Positions 43,627-52,190 of a DNA stretch of 64,000 nt are shown in pieces. Every line of letters begins with the position of its first letter. The first letter of the stretch is position 1. Location of the stretch: NCBI GenBank assembly GCA_963822905.1, contig CAWGJF010000001.1, positions 806,001-870,000 on the forward strand, in the 5' to 3' direction. The translations under genes and the position numbers were made by a program. A model generated the notes under the pieces. That model searched no databases, was not told the DNA's origin, and saw only the letters and a program-made list of their open reading frames with translations. This DNA comes from CAWGJF01 sp963822905. Its GTDB lineage: Bacteria; Bacteroidota; Ignavibacteria; Ignavibacteriales; Ignavibacteriaceae.

Positions 43627-44745
43627 ATGGAAAAAAATCTTACAAGAAAAGATTTTTTAGTAAAATCTTCAAAAGCTGCAGTTGGCATTACAGCAATTGC
43701 AAGTGCTGCAAGTATTCTCACATCTGCAACAACAAAGGCACAAACAAAAATTACTCCATGGCCATGGCCCTATGCTACGCTGGATCCCGATGAAGTAAGA
43801 ATACAAGCTCACTATCTTTACTATAATGGTATGGCTTGTTGTTCCGGTGTTTTTGGTTCTTTAGTCCAGGCTCTTACAACTGCAGTCGGTGATCCGTGGA
43901 CAAATTTACCAATGGAAGTAATGTTATTTGGAGGAGGAGGTGGAAACGGCTGGGGAACATTATGTGGAACTTTAAACGGAGCTATGGCTTTAATTAGTAC
44001 TGTTGTCCCAAAAGCTGATGCTGGTGCTATATTAACTGAAATTCAGGGCTGGTATACCCAGGAAGAATTGCCAACAGATGTTGCAAATGAGTTTGCAACA
44101 AACGGACAGTATCTAGTTCACAATTATGATGATGCACTCCCGCAGAATGTATCAGGAAGTCCACTTTGTCATGCTTCTGTAACTGAATGGTGTATTATGG
44201 CAGACAAAACAGTGGGTAGTACAGAAAGAAAAGAAAGATGTGCAAGAATAGCTGGTGATATTGCAGCAAAAACAGCTGAGTTTCTCAATAATTATTTTGC
44301 CGGTACATTTACTGCCACTTACCAGGATCCGCAAAATATAGTAGATTGTCTTGCTTGTCATGGTTCGGCCGGATTCAATAACGTAATGACAAAAATGGAT
44401 TGCGAACCTTGTCATGGTGATCCTCATTCTCCTCAATCAGTTGAAACACTTCCGGGACATTCTTCAACTTTCAAACTGAGTCAGAATTATCCTAATCCAT
44501 TTAACCCGAGTACAAAGATTCAATTTTCACTTCCACAAACAGAAAAAGTAAGAATGGAAGTTTATGATATCCAGGGAAAACTTGTTAAAACTTTAGTTGA
44601 TTATGAACTTTATAACCAGGGCAAGTACGAAGTTATGTGGAATGGCCTGAACAACAAAGGAAACAGGGTTGCGAGTGGAGTTTACTTCGCAAAAATGCGT
44701 GCGGGTAAATTTGCACAGACGAAGAAAATGATAATGACAAAATAA
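43627..44745 (+). CDS. Split-Soret-like dihaem protein with T9SS sorting domain
   Basis: 372 residues. N-terminal export signal of Tat-like form (LTRKDFLVKSSKAAVGITAI, a single RK rather than RR). The body (about 45-230) has the Cys/Gly motifs GMACCSGVFGSL, FGGGGGNGWGTLCGTLNGA and ERCARIAGDIAAK of split-Soret cytochrome c and C_GCAxxG_C_C proteins. Two CxxCH haem sites follow: CLACHG and CEPCHG (about 240-265). The last 85 residues are a type A sorting domain (LSQNYPNPFNPSTKIQF, SGVYFAKMRAGKF). It is thus predicted to be surface-exposed and able to carry electrons; substrate unknown. A good GGAG ribosome site precedes the start. Confidence 0.85.
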   Translation: MEKNLTRKDFLVKSSKAAVGITAIASAASILTSATTKAQTKITPWPWPYATLDPDEVRIQAHYLYYNGMACCSGVFGSLVQALTTAVGDPWTNLPMEVMLFGGGGGNGWGTLCGTLNGAMALISTVVPKADAGAILTEIQGWYTQEELPTDVANEFATNGQYLVHNYDDALPQNVSGSPLCHASVTEWCIMADKTVGSTERKERCARIAGDIAAKTAEFLNNYFAGTFTATYQDPQNIVDCLACHGSAGFNNVMTKMDCEPCHGDPHSPQSVETLPGHSSTFKLSQNYPNPFNPSTKIQFSLPQTEKVRMEVYDIQGKLVKTLVDYELYNQGKYEVMWNGLNNKGNRVASGVYFAKMRAGKFAQTKKMIMTK

Positions 44746-44767
44746 TCTCACGAACTATTTTATAGCT

Positions 44768-44803
44768 AAGTGCTGTTGAATGTTTTTCAGCAGCACTTTT
44801 TTA
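44768..44803 (+). terminator. Intrinsic terminator after the dihaem protein gene
   Basis: AAGTGCTGTTGA (44768-44779) pairs with TCAGCAGCACTT (44787-44798) with one G-U pair, followed by TTTT. Confidence 0.8.
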
Positions 44804-44822
44804 TTCTAAAAGTGTAGAAGGT

Positions 44823-45188
44823 TTAATAATAATCAACTTTGCATCCGCAGCCACCCCACATTTTATCATAAAATTCCATCCTGTTATTAATAAAATCTTC
44901 TCCTTCTTTTTTTGATTTCATAATCCTGATTATTAATTCATCCTTGTTGCTTTTTTCCTGTATTAAAAATTCATTTCGATATTTTAGCAGTCGGATCTTA
45001 TCTGAAATGAGTGTATCCCTTTCAATAATAATTTCTGAATTTGAAAGAAAATAGTTTAGTTCTTCTTTACTTATTACTGAATAATCTTTCTTTTTTACTT
45101 TATCAAGAATATTTTCAATCTTCATTTTAAATACCTGGTAATAAATTTTAATGGTTGGATGTGAAAAATGCGATTCCGTTTCCTTCAT
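44823..45188 (-). CDS. Conserved-looking small protein of unknown function
   Basis: 121 residues if read from the first ATG; the ATG at codon 22 (MKIENILDKVKKKDY) may be the true start, giving 100 residues. The protein is charged and helical, with IIIERDTLISDKIRLLKYRN in the middle and a striking end WGGCGCKVDYY containing two cysteines. No family recognised, no signal or membrane segment. It is convergent to the dihaem protein gene and divergent from the cyclase gene. Confidence 0.6.
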   Translation of the reverse strand: MKETESHFSHPTIKIYYQVFKMKIENILDKVKKKDYSVISKEELNYFLSNSEIIIERDTLISDKIRLLKYRNEFLIQEKSNKDELIIRIMKSKKEGEDFINNRMEFYDKMWGGCGCKVDYY

Positions 45189-45272
45189 TATACTAAAATT
45201 TTAACTGCAATTTGTTTCATTCGAATTATTCAAATATCTTTTCTCTGAGACTAATTCATTCTTATTTATTTA

Positions 45273-46223
45273 ATGAACAAAAAGAAACTTACATTTGAAT
45301 TTGTGAACGAAGCGGTCATAGAGATAAAAGACGGACAGTCTATTCTTGAAGCTTCTTTATCTGCAGATATTCCTCATTATCATACCTGTGGGGGTAGAGC
45401 GGAATGCTCTACATGCAGAATACTTGTGTTAGAGGGAATGGGAAACCTAACTCCAATTAATGAAAAAGAAAATATTCTGCGGCAGAAGAAAAATTTTCCT
45501 GAAGATGTACGACTTGCGTGTCAGACAAAAATCTTGAAGGAAAATGTTAAGATAAGAAGAATTATTCGTGATGATGAAGATTTGCGTTTGTACGTAACAG
45601 GTGAAACAGCAATTGCACAACAAAGTTTGGGAGAAGAAAAAGAACTGGTATTATTTTTCCTGGATATAAGGAACTTTACTCCTTTTATCGAATCCAATTT
45701 ACCTTTTGATGTAATTCACATTATGCGAAGACTTACTGTACTTTTTAACTCTGTAATTAATTCTTTCAATGGAAAAATTGTTGAGTCACCGGGTGATGGT
45801 ATTTATGCGGTGTTCGGTCTAAAGGAAGATTTATCTTCCGCTGCAGTGAACGCATACAAAGCATCAAAAAAGATTTTTGAAGATTTATCTGTTTTAAACA
45901 AGAATTACATTTCAAAATTTTTTGACCACAATATTGAAATCGGAATTGGAATGCACGCTGGTAAAGTTTTAGTCGGCGATAAAGGGTATGGTGATCTCGG
46001 AAGTATGATGGTTATGGGATTTCCAGTTGTTATTGCTTCAAGACTTGAAGAAGCTACAAAAGATCTGAACAACAACCTTCTTGTTTCGGAATATTTTTAT
46101 TCTTTGTTAAACTTTGAGAAAGAGGAAATGCCCAGTAAAAAAGCAAATCTTAAAGGTGTAAGTGCTCCAGTTTCAATCAGGCTGATGGGAGAGAAATTTA
46201 AATACATCTCAAAAACTATGTAG
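45273..46223 (+). CDS. 2Fe-2S ferredoxin-class III adenylate/guanylate cyclase
   Basis: 316 residues. The N-terminal domain (about 1-95) is a plant-type ferredoxin with HTCGGRAECSTCRILVLEG and, later, RLACQTKI supplying the fourth cysteine. The C-terminal domain (about 125-310) is a class III nucleotide cyclase: the metal aspartates lie in LFFLDIRNFTPFIE and GKIVESPGDGIYAVFG, and GIGMHAGKVLVGDKGYGD follows. It would make cAMP (or cGMP) in response to redox state; the base specificity is not determined. It converges on the LytTR gene, ending 6 bp away. Confidence 0.9.
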   Translation: MNKKKLTFEFVNEAVIEIKDGQSILEASLSADIPHYHTCGGRAECSTCRILVLEGMGNLTPINEKENILRQKKNFPEDVRLACQTKILKENVKIRRIIRDDEDLRLYVTGETAIAQQSLGEEKELVLFFLDIRNFTPFIESNLPFDVIHIMRRLTVLFNSVINSFNGKIVESPGDGIYAVFGLKEDLSSAAVNAYKASKKIFEDLSVLNKNYISKFFDHNIEIGIGMHAGKVLVGDKGYGDLGSMMVMGFPVVIASRLEEATKDLNNNLLVSEYFYSLLNFEKEEMPSKKANLKGVSAPVSIRLMGEKFKYISKTM

Positions 46224-46229
46224 CTTAAT

Positions 46230-46997
46230 TCAAACAGAAAAAGTTTTTCTCATTATGTTACTATATCTCTGACTCATGGGGAAAGGAGTAGAAATATTTT
46301 TAAGATAAACACTATAACTTCTGTTCCCGGTTTTTTCAATCCTATCTAAAAAAGTCATATTGACAATAGTTGCCCTGTGAATTCTCAAAAAATCTTTAGC
46401 CGGAAGAGTTTCTACCCAGTTTCTTATGGATTTTCTCACTACAATTTTACAATCATCATCGGTAATAATTTTTGAATATTCTTTCAAAGCAGTTATACAT
46501 TCGATATGAGAAAATTCTATTAGTTTTAGCTTTTTGCCAATGTTAACGAGTATGTGATCAACTTTTTTCGACTCCCCGGTAAACGCATTTTCTGTGGAAA
46601 CAATTTGATCAGTTAATTTCTCTTTTAAATTATCAATTTTATGAAGTCGTATTTTTATAGAGCGTAAAAGTGATTCGCTTTTAAAAGGTTTGATAAGAAC
46701 ATCATCGGCTCCTAATTCCATTGCTGCTCTTGTGTGGGCTGGCTGCGTTGTTGAAGTGATCAGTAAAAGCGGAATACATTCGGTTGCGGGATTTTCATTT
46801 AACATCTTTACAATTTTCAACTCTTTATCAAAATCATCAAGCTCACAAATTACAATATCTGCCGAATACCTGTTTGCAATTTTTAATCCATCGGATTCGC
46901 CTGCTGAGATATAAGTCCTGTAACCTGCAGATTCCAAATCTTCCAGGAATTCAGAATTCTGTTCATTGTTACTGTGTATTAATAAAATTTTCTTCAA
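46230..46997 (-). CDS. LytTR-type regulator with degenerate receiver
   Basis: 255 residues. The receiver (about 1-118) keeps the fold and the ADDVLIKPF lysine but has HSNN in place of the acidic pair, and Glu in VICELDDF at the phospho-acceptor position. The C-terminal LytTR DNA-binding domain (about 150-250) has YSKIITDDDCKIVVRKSIRNW, FLRIHRATIVNMTFLDRIEK and PFPMSQRYSNIM. It may be active without phosphorylation. Tail-to-tail with the ferredoxin-cyclase. Confidence 0.85.
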   Translation of the reverse strand: MKKILLIHSNNEQNSEFLEDLESAGYRTYISAGESDGLKIANRYSADIVICELDDFDKELKIVKMLNENPATECIPLLLITSTTQPAHTRAAMELGADDVLIKPFKSESLLRSIKIRLHKIDNLKEKLTDQIVSTENAFTGESKKVDHILVNIGKKLKLIEFSHIECITALKEYSKIITDDDCKIVVRKSIRNWVETLPAKDFLRIHRATIVNMTFLDRIEKTGNRSYSVYLKNISTPFPMSQRYSNIMRKTFSV

Positions 46998-47283
46998 ATA
47001 TAATAGCCGGGAATTTATTTAAAATCTTATTAATTATATCAAAATTAGTTTTATAATGAAGAGGAAACAACAATTGATCGGTTAAATCCCTGGATTGATG
47101 AACAAAATCCACTCGTTTACAGCATTATCGTTGCGCTTGTTGACGATTTACTTTAGTAATTATTTAATTATTTCTAAACTTTCTAGGTCATTCCAAAATT
47201 ATAGGAGGATTTAATTATCAATAACCTGTTTTTATTCTTCGTAATTAAAATACTTTTCTAAAATATTTATAAGGGGAATATTT

Positions 47284-48018
47284 ATGATCAAACACTTCAA
47301 CAAAGCATTGTTTACTCTACTTGTGTTCTGTTCAGGATTTACTTTCTCTCAAAACCTGGAAGTAAATCTGGGGGCAGACATTGTAAGCCGATATATATGG
47401 CGTGGTTTAAATGTAAATGATGCAATTAATATTCAGCCAGCATTATCGCTAACAGTTTCTGGATTCAGTGCAGGATTTTGGGGATCATATAGCTTATCAA
47501 ATAAAATTTTCGATAATGAATTTGATCAGGAAATAGATTCCAGGGTTGGTTATGAAATTGGGTTTGAAAATGGAATGAATATCAGCGTTGTCGTAACCGA
47601 TTATTACTTTCCGTTAGCAGGAATCAAGTGGGGAAATTTTAATAACTATGATGATCCCAAAGGACCCGGTGCACATACAGTTGAAGCCGGTTTATCAATC
47701 GGCGGTCCGGAATCATTTCCAGTAACTCTTTCAGGGTTTATCAATGTTTATAATGATGCCGGAAGTAATACATATTTCCAGTTAGACTATTCTCCAACTG
47801 TTGCTGAAATTCCATTAAACTTTTTTATTGGTGCCGCAGGAGGAAGTACTGATAACCCCGGCTATTACGGTACGGCAAAATTCAATGTAATAAATGTAGG
47901 AGTTGGAGCTTCAAAATCCATTAAGATAACTGAAGATTTTTCTTTGCCTGTCAATGTAGCATTTATTGTAAATCCAAATGCTGAAATATCATATCTCGTA
48001 TTTGGATTAACATTTTAA
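47284..48018 (+). CDS. Outer-membrane beta-barrel protein paired with amt
   Basis: 244 residues. A signal peptide (about 1-22, ending FTFSQ) is followed by alternating beta strands with aromatic ends, NLGADIVSRYIWRGLNVND at the start of the mature protein and a C-terminal YLVFGLTF ending in Phe, as expected of a barrel protein. The RYIWRG pattern resembles TorF-like (Gcw_chp) proteins. It is followed after 37 bp by amt in the same direction and may help ammonium or other small solutes cross the outer membrane; that role is inference. Confidence 0.75.
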   Translation: MIKHFNKALFTLLVFCSGFTFSQNLEVNLGADIVSRYIWRGLNVNDAINIQPALSLTVSGFSAGFWGSYSLSNKIFDNEFDQEIDSRVGYEIGFENGMNISVVVTDYYFPLAGIKWGNFNNYDDPKGPGAHTVEAGLSIGGPESFPVTLSGFINVYNDAGSNTYFQLDYSPTVAEIPLNFFIGAAGGSTDNPGYYGTAKFNVINVGVGASKSIKITEDFSLPVNVAFIVNPNAEISYLVFGLTF

Positions 48019-48055
48019 TGAAACAATTTAATTCAACTTTAATATAGGAGTTCTT

Positions 48056-49276
48056 ATGTTCGATACTGGTAGTACTGGTTTTATGCTTATCGCAACCAGT
48101 CTTGTAATGTTAATGACTCCCGGTCTTGCCTTTTTTTACGGCGGACTTGTGGGGAGGAAGAGTGTTCTAACTATTATGATCCAGAGTTTTGTTTCTCTCG
48201 GATGGACAACAATTCTTTGGTTTGTATTTGGTTACTCGCTTTGTTTCAGTGGGGGTCAGGGTGGGATAATTGGTAATTTTGATATGGCTTTCCTTGCCGG
48301 GACTAGTCTTAATTCTGTTTTTACCGGCAACAATCACATTCCTCTTTATGTTTTTGTAGCATATCAAATGATGTTTGCTATAATCACTCCTGCTTTAATA
48401 ACGGGTGCATTCACTAACCGTGTAAAATTTCCGGCTTATATGATTTTCCTTACTGCCTGGTTAGTTTTGGTTTATTTTCCTTTAGTGCATATGGTTTGGG
48501 GCGGCGGTTTATTGGCTGAATGGGGTGTCCTTGATTTTGCAGGTGGTATCGTTGTTCATGCAAGTGCAGGTATGGCAGCACTCGCTTCTGTTTTCTATGT
48601 TGGGAAAAGAAATATTATTGAGAGAGGACCTCACAGCATTCCACTTGTTGCTCTTGGAACAGGATTATTGTGGTTTGGATGGTACGGGTTTAATGCCGGA
48701 AGTGAATTGCAGGTTGATTCAATAACTGCAACTGCATTTTTAAACACTGATGTTGCTGCATCATTTGCTGCAATAGTCTGGCTTTCCCTTGCATGGAAAT
48801 TAGAAAAGAAACCTAAGTTTGTCGGTTTGCTGACTGGCGCTGTTGCAGGTCTTGCTACAATTACTCCTGCCGCAGGTTTTGTTACAGTTCAGCAAGCTGC
48901 GATTATAGGAATAGTTGCTGGAGTAGTTTGTTACTTTGCAGTTTCATTAAAAAATAAATTGCACTGGGATGATGCTCTTGATGTTTGGGGAGTTCACGGT
49001 GTTGGCGGATCTATCGGAGTAATACTTCTCGGTTTATTTGCCACAGGCGCAGTTAACCCGATGGTTACAACAAATGGTTTATTAGTCGGTGGAGGATTTG
49101 AATTCTTCTGGAAACAATTAATAACAGTTGTTGGTGTGTGCGTTTACGCGTTTATTTTTACTTATGTTATGTTGTGGTTAATAAACTTCATTACCCCTGT
49201 TAAAGTAACCAAGCTGGAAGAAGAAACCGGTTTGGATGATTCTTTGCATGGTGAAATGGCATACGAGCAAGATTAA
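48056..49276 (+). CDS. amt: Ammonium transporter
   Basis: 406 residues, about eleven membrane segments. Motifs: TPGLAFFYGGLVGRKS, the first pore His in GGIVVHASAGMAAL, LWFGWYGFNAGSE, and the second pore His in WGVHGVGGSIGVI. It conducts ammonium/ammonia into the cell. No PII (glnB/glnK) gene is adjacent, unlike the usual glnK-amt order. It is followed by a strong terminator. A good GGAG ribosome site precedes it. Confidence 0.95.
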   Translation: MFDTGSTGFMLIATSLVMLMTPGLAFFYGGLVGRKSVLTIMIQSFVSLGWTTILWFVFGYSLCFSGGQGGIIGNFDMAFLAGTSLNSVFTGNNHIPLYVFVAYQMMFAIITPALITGAFTNRVKFPAYMIFLTAWLVLVYFPLVHMVWGGGLLAEWGVLDFAGGIVVHASAGMAALASVFYVGKRNIIERGPHSIPLVALGTGLLWFGWYGFNAGSELQVDSITATAFLNTDVAASFAAIVWLSLAWKLEKKPKFVGLLTGAVAGLATITPAAGFVTVQQAAIIGIVAGVVCYFAVSLKNKLHWDDALDVWGVHGVGGSIGVILLGLFATGAVNPMVTTNGLLVGGGFEFFWKQLITVVGVCVYAFIFTYVMLWLINFITPVKVTKLEEETGLDDSLHGEMAYEQD

Positions 49277-49296
49277 CAAATAATAAACACTTTATT

Positions 49297-49328
49297 AAGC
49301 CTCCATTTAAAACCTGGAGGCTTTTTTT
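49297..49328 (+). terminator. Intrinsic terminator after amt
   Basis: AAGCCTCCA (49297-49305) pairs perfectly with TGGAGGCTT (49315-49323) around a 9-base loop and is followed by a T run. Confidence 0.9.
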
Positions 49329-49569
49329 ATTCTTATAATTATATAACTAAATATTCATCCTTAATTCTTAAAATTCTTTCTGAGAATACCTTGTTAATAA
49401 AATCACAAATCCCGGTTTGATAGTATTTTTATTGAATTATATTTCGAGTCAAAGCTACGCTGAAAAATATTCAAGCAAGGAAGCCAGTGTATTTCAGAAA
49501 TTAATTGAAAAGCTTCTGGGGAATATTCTAAAAGTAGTACCTCAGAATTATACTCTATTAACACAGGTT

Positions 49570-50639
49570 TCAGAATAATTCCATTTGCTTATTTGATTGT
49601 CCGACAAAATATTCGATTGATAGGTTATAAGGTCGTTTATTAAGACCGTATTTACTACAACTTATATCAAAAAGTTTTTTTATTGTTACAGCTAATTCTC
49701 CTTTACCTGAAAATCGTTCTCCTGGTTCTGAAGAATTAAGTTTTCCATCCCTTACACTCCTGATGCTGTTTAAAATCTTCCTTGCTCTATCTGGAAATTC
49801 CCTGTTAATCCAATTACTAAATAATTCTTTTACTGAATAGGGAAGCCGAAGCATAATGTATCCCGCATGAACAGCACCATTTTCACTTGCCATTTTAAGA
49901 ATTTCAGGAATTTCTTTATCGTTCAATCCTGGAATAATCGGTGCAATGTTTGCACCAGCAGGAATATTATTTGTTGATAATTTTCTAATTGTATTTAACC
50001 TCATTTCAGGTGAAGAAGTTCGTGGTTCCATTTTGTGAGCCAGGTTTTTATCCATAGTCGTGATTGATAAAGTTACCGCTATAAGTTCTTTCTCAGCAAG
50101 TTCGGCAAGAATATCAATATCTCTTTCAATCAAAGAATTTTTTGTAATAATGCTTACAGGGTTTCTGAACTTTAAACAAACTTTCAACAGTTCCCTTGTA
50201 AGTTTTAATTTTCTTTCAATGGGCTGATAACAATCTGTGTTTCCGGAAAACATTAGAAGTTTCGGTACATAGCTTTTCTTTTAAATTCATGTTCAAGAAG
50301 CTTTGGTGCATCTTCTTTCACCATTATTTTTGATTCGAAATCTGTACCGGATGAAAAACCTAGGAATTCGTGAGTTGGTCTTGCATAACAATAAACGCAG
50401 CCATGTTCACAGCCCCGGTAGGGATTTATTGAATAATCAAATCCAACATCATCACTATCGTTTTTAGCAATTATCGATCTTGATTCGTCTTTGTAAAATA
50501 TAGTTTGAACTTTTTTCGGCTGGCTGAATTCTTCTTCAGAAATAAATTGATCATATTCTGAATTCTCTACGTGAAGTTTTTCAAAACGATTTTTTGGGTT
50601 TTGTTGAGCACCTCTTCCTTTAATTTTCTGAGATAGCAT
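49570..50639 (-). pseudogene. PA0069/Rv2578c-type radical SAM protein, one frameshift
   Basis: The first frame from the ATG at 50639 (about 128 residues: KGRGAQQNPKNRFEK, DVGFDYSINPYRGCEHGCVYCYARPTHEF with the CxxxCxxC cluster motif) ends at 50253; the second frame, overlapping by one base, carries the rest (MFSGNTDCYQPIERKLKL, NPVSIITKNSLIERDID, IAPIIPGLNDKEIPEI, MRLPYSVKELF, QMELF). Adding one A to the AAAA run near 50280 would restore a single protein of about 355 residues. It may therefore be an assembly error. An upstream in-frame start at 50726 lies inside arsS and is unlikely. Function of the family is unknown; it lies 33 bp after arsS. Confidence 0.8.
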
Positions 50640-50671
50640 AATCCATAAAATCTGATTTTTGTTGAAAATAA

Positions 50672-51721
50672 TTATGCAGTTGCACCACCACAGCTTGAAC
50701 CTGCACCAGCTGTACACCCATAACAATGCTGCCCGGTTACTATTCTTCTTTTTTCGAGAACAGAAAAATCAAAATTCTTAATGTGTTTAGGTGATCCATG
50801 ATCTGTATTCAATTCAAGCATCTGGTTAAAATCACAATCGTAAAGTTGTCCATCCCACCCAACTGAAATTGTAAACTTGCACATAACATTTAAAGCCGCC
50901 GTTGGATTAAATGAATCAATAAGTTTTTGCATGTAGCTTTCATAATTTCCCGACTGAATCAGGTAATCAAGAAACCTGCTGATTGGCATATTGGTAATTG
51001 TGTAAAGATTATTAAAAACAATTTGGTGATTATTAAAGAGTTCCCGTTTGTAATCTTTTTCAAGCTGCTCCTGTGAAGCAGGAAGAAAAGCACCAACAGG
51101 ATTATAAACAAGATTGAAAATCAACCCGCTGTTTTCTTTTCCATATCCCAAAGCGTTTAATTTTTTAATCGCAGAAATTGATTTTTCGAAAACACCTTCT
51201 CCGCGCTGTTTGTCTGTGAAAGATGCTTTGTAGTACGGAAGTGATGAAATCATTTCACATTTATGTTTTGCTATAAATTCTGCATAATCTTCAAATCCGT
51301 TTGATTCAAGAATAGTCAGGTTTGATCGAACCATTATGTGCCTATTAAGCTTTTTAATTTCTTCAACAAACCATTTAAAGTCCGGGTTTAATTCCGGTGC
51401 TCCACCTGTGAGGTCAACAGTTTGAATATCTGTTTTAGCTAATATATCAAGGCAATACTTCATCGTTTCTCTCGTCATAATTTCCTTTCTATCCGGTCCG
51501 GCATCAACGTGACAATGTTTACAAACCTGGTTACACATTTTCCCAACATTTACCTGGAAAATTTCCAGCCTGTCAGCTTGCAGGAATCCTTCACCTACAG
51601 TTCCAAACTTTTCATCAAACGAAGTAAACTTGTCTTCGGGGTTATTAATTATTTTTAATTGTTCATTCGCATTTGCAAGTTGTTCGCCAAATGCTTTCAT
51701 ACTTTTATGTCTAGCTTGCAT
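50672..51721 (-). CDS. arsS: Arsenosugar biosynthesis radical SAM protein ArsS
   Basis: 349 residues. Radical SAM motif CNQVCKHCHVDAGPD, then VDLTGGAPELN, SLPYYKASFTDKQRGEGVF and the C-terminal DUF3641-like part with NVMCKFTISVGWDGQLYDCDFNQML and CYGCTAGAGSSCGG. ArsS transfers a 5'-deoxyadenosyl group to dimethylated arsenic, making arsenosugars. It lies next to a peroxidase-like gene, as usual for this locus. arsM is at 35973, not here. Confidence 0.92.
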   Translation of the reverse strand: MQARHKSMKAFGEQLANANEQLKIINNPEDKFTSFDEKFGTVGEGFLQADRLEIFQVNVGKMCNQVCKHCHVDAGPDRKEIMTRETMKYCLDILAKTDIQTVDLTGGAPELNPDFKWFVEEIKKLNRHIMVRSNLTILESNGFEDYAEFIAKHKCEMISSLPYYKASFTDKQRGEGVFEKSISAIKKLNALGYGKENSGLIFNLVYNPVGAFLPASQEQLEKDYKRELFNNHQIVFNNLYTITNMPISRFLDYLIQSGNYESYMQKLIDSFNPTAALNVMCKFTISVGWDGQLYDCDFNQMLELNTDHGSPKHIKNFDFSVLEKRRIVTGQHCYGCTAGAGSSCGGATA

Positions 51722-51753
51722 AAAAATTCCCGAAATTATAAAATCGTGAGAGG

Positions 51754-52086
51754 TTACATTGTGATTTTTGTATTGACATTTTTCATTTGTACACCGTGAA
51801 CTAACGATGCTCCTCCACGTATTGCACTTGCAACATGTACTGCTTCTGTCATTTGTTCAAGGTCGGCGCCTTTAGCAAGACTTTCCTGTGTATAAGCATC
51901 AATACAATAAGGGCATTGAACCGCATGAGCAACTGCCAAAGCGATCAAAGCTTTTTCTCTCTCCGATAAAGCTCCGGCTGCAAAAACGGCTCCATACCAT
52001 TCACTGAATTTTTTCCATAATTCAGGAGCGCCTTCGCTCATTTCAGAAAATCTTGGCAGGTCCTGTGGTTTATAATAGGTCTCCAT
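51754..52086 (-). CDS. Arsenosugar-associated AhpD/CMD-like peroxidase-like protein
   Basis: 110 residues from the ATG at 52086; it has an AAAGGA ribosome site directly upstream, whereas the earlier TTG at 52101 overlaps that site. The family pattern is FAAGALSEREKALIALAVAHAVQCPYCIDAY with the CxxC pair, followed by EAVHVASAIRGGASLVHG. It belongs to the carboxymuconolactone decarboxylase fold and is normally encoded next to arsS. Exact reaction unknown. Confidence 0.9.
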   Translation of the reverse strand: METYYKPQDLPRFSEMSEGAPELWKKFSEWYGAVFAAGALSEREKALIALAVAHAVQCPYCIDAYTQESLAKGADLEQMTEAVHVASAIRGGASLVHGVQMKNVNTKITM

Positions 52087-52190
52087 AAAATGTCCTTTCA
52101 ATAGAATTGATGGGATTATAAACAGAAATAATTTTCTTCAGAATTTAGTCGAAATATTTTTACGCTTCAACAAGTATTTTTATAACAAAA

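Noticed and set aside
46235..46255. AGAAAAA/TTTTTCT palindrome between the convergent cyclase and LytTR genes
   Set aside because: Too short and A/T only to call a bidirectional terminator.
47060..47156. Short open stretch reading DRLNPWIDEQNP and on to a TAG
   Set aside because: No start codon in frame and no ribosome site; possibly a gene remnant but too short to support.
49384..49578. Open frame between amt and the radical SAM gene (about 64 codons, plus strand)
   Set aside because: No ATG or ribosome site, overlaps the end of the convergent radical SAM gene, and composition is that of noncoding AT-rich DNA.
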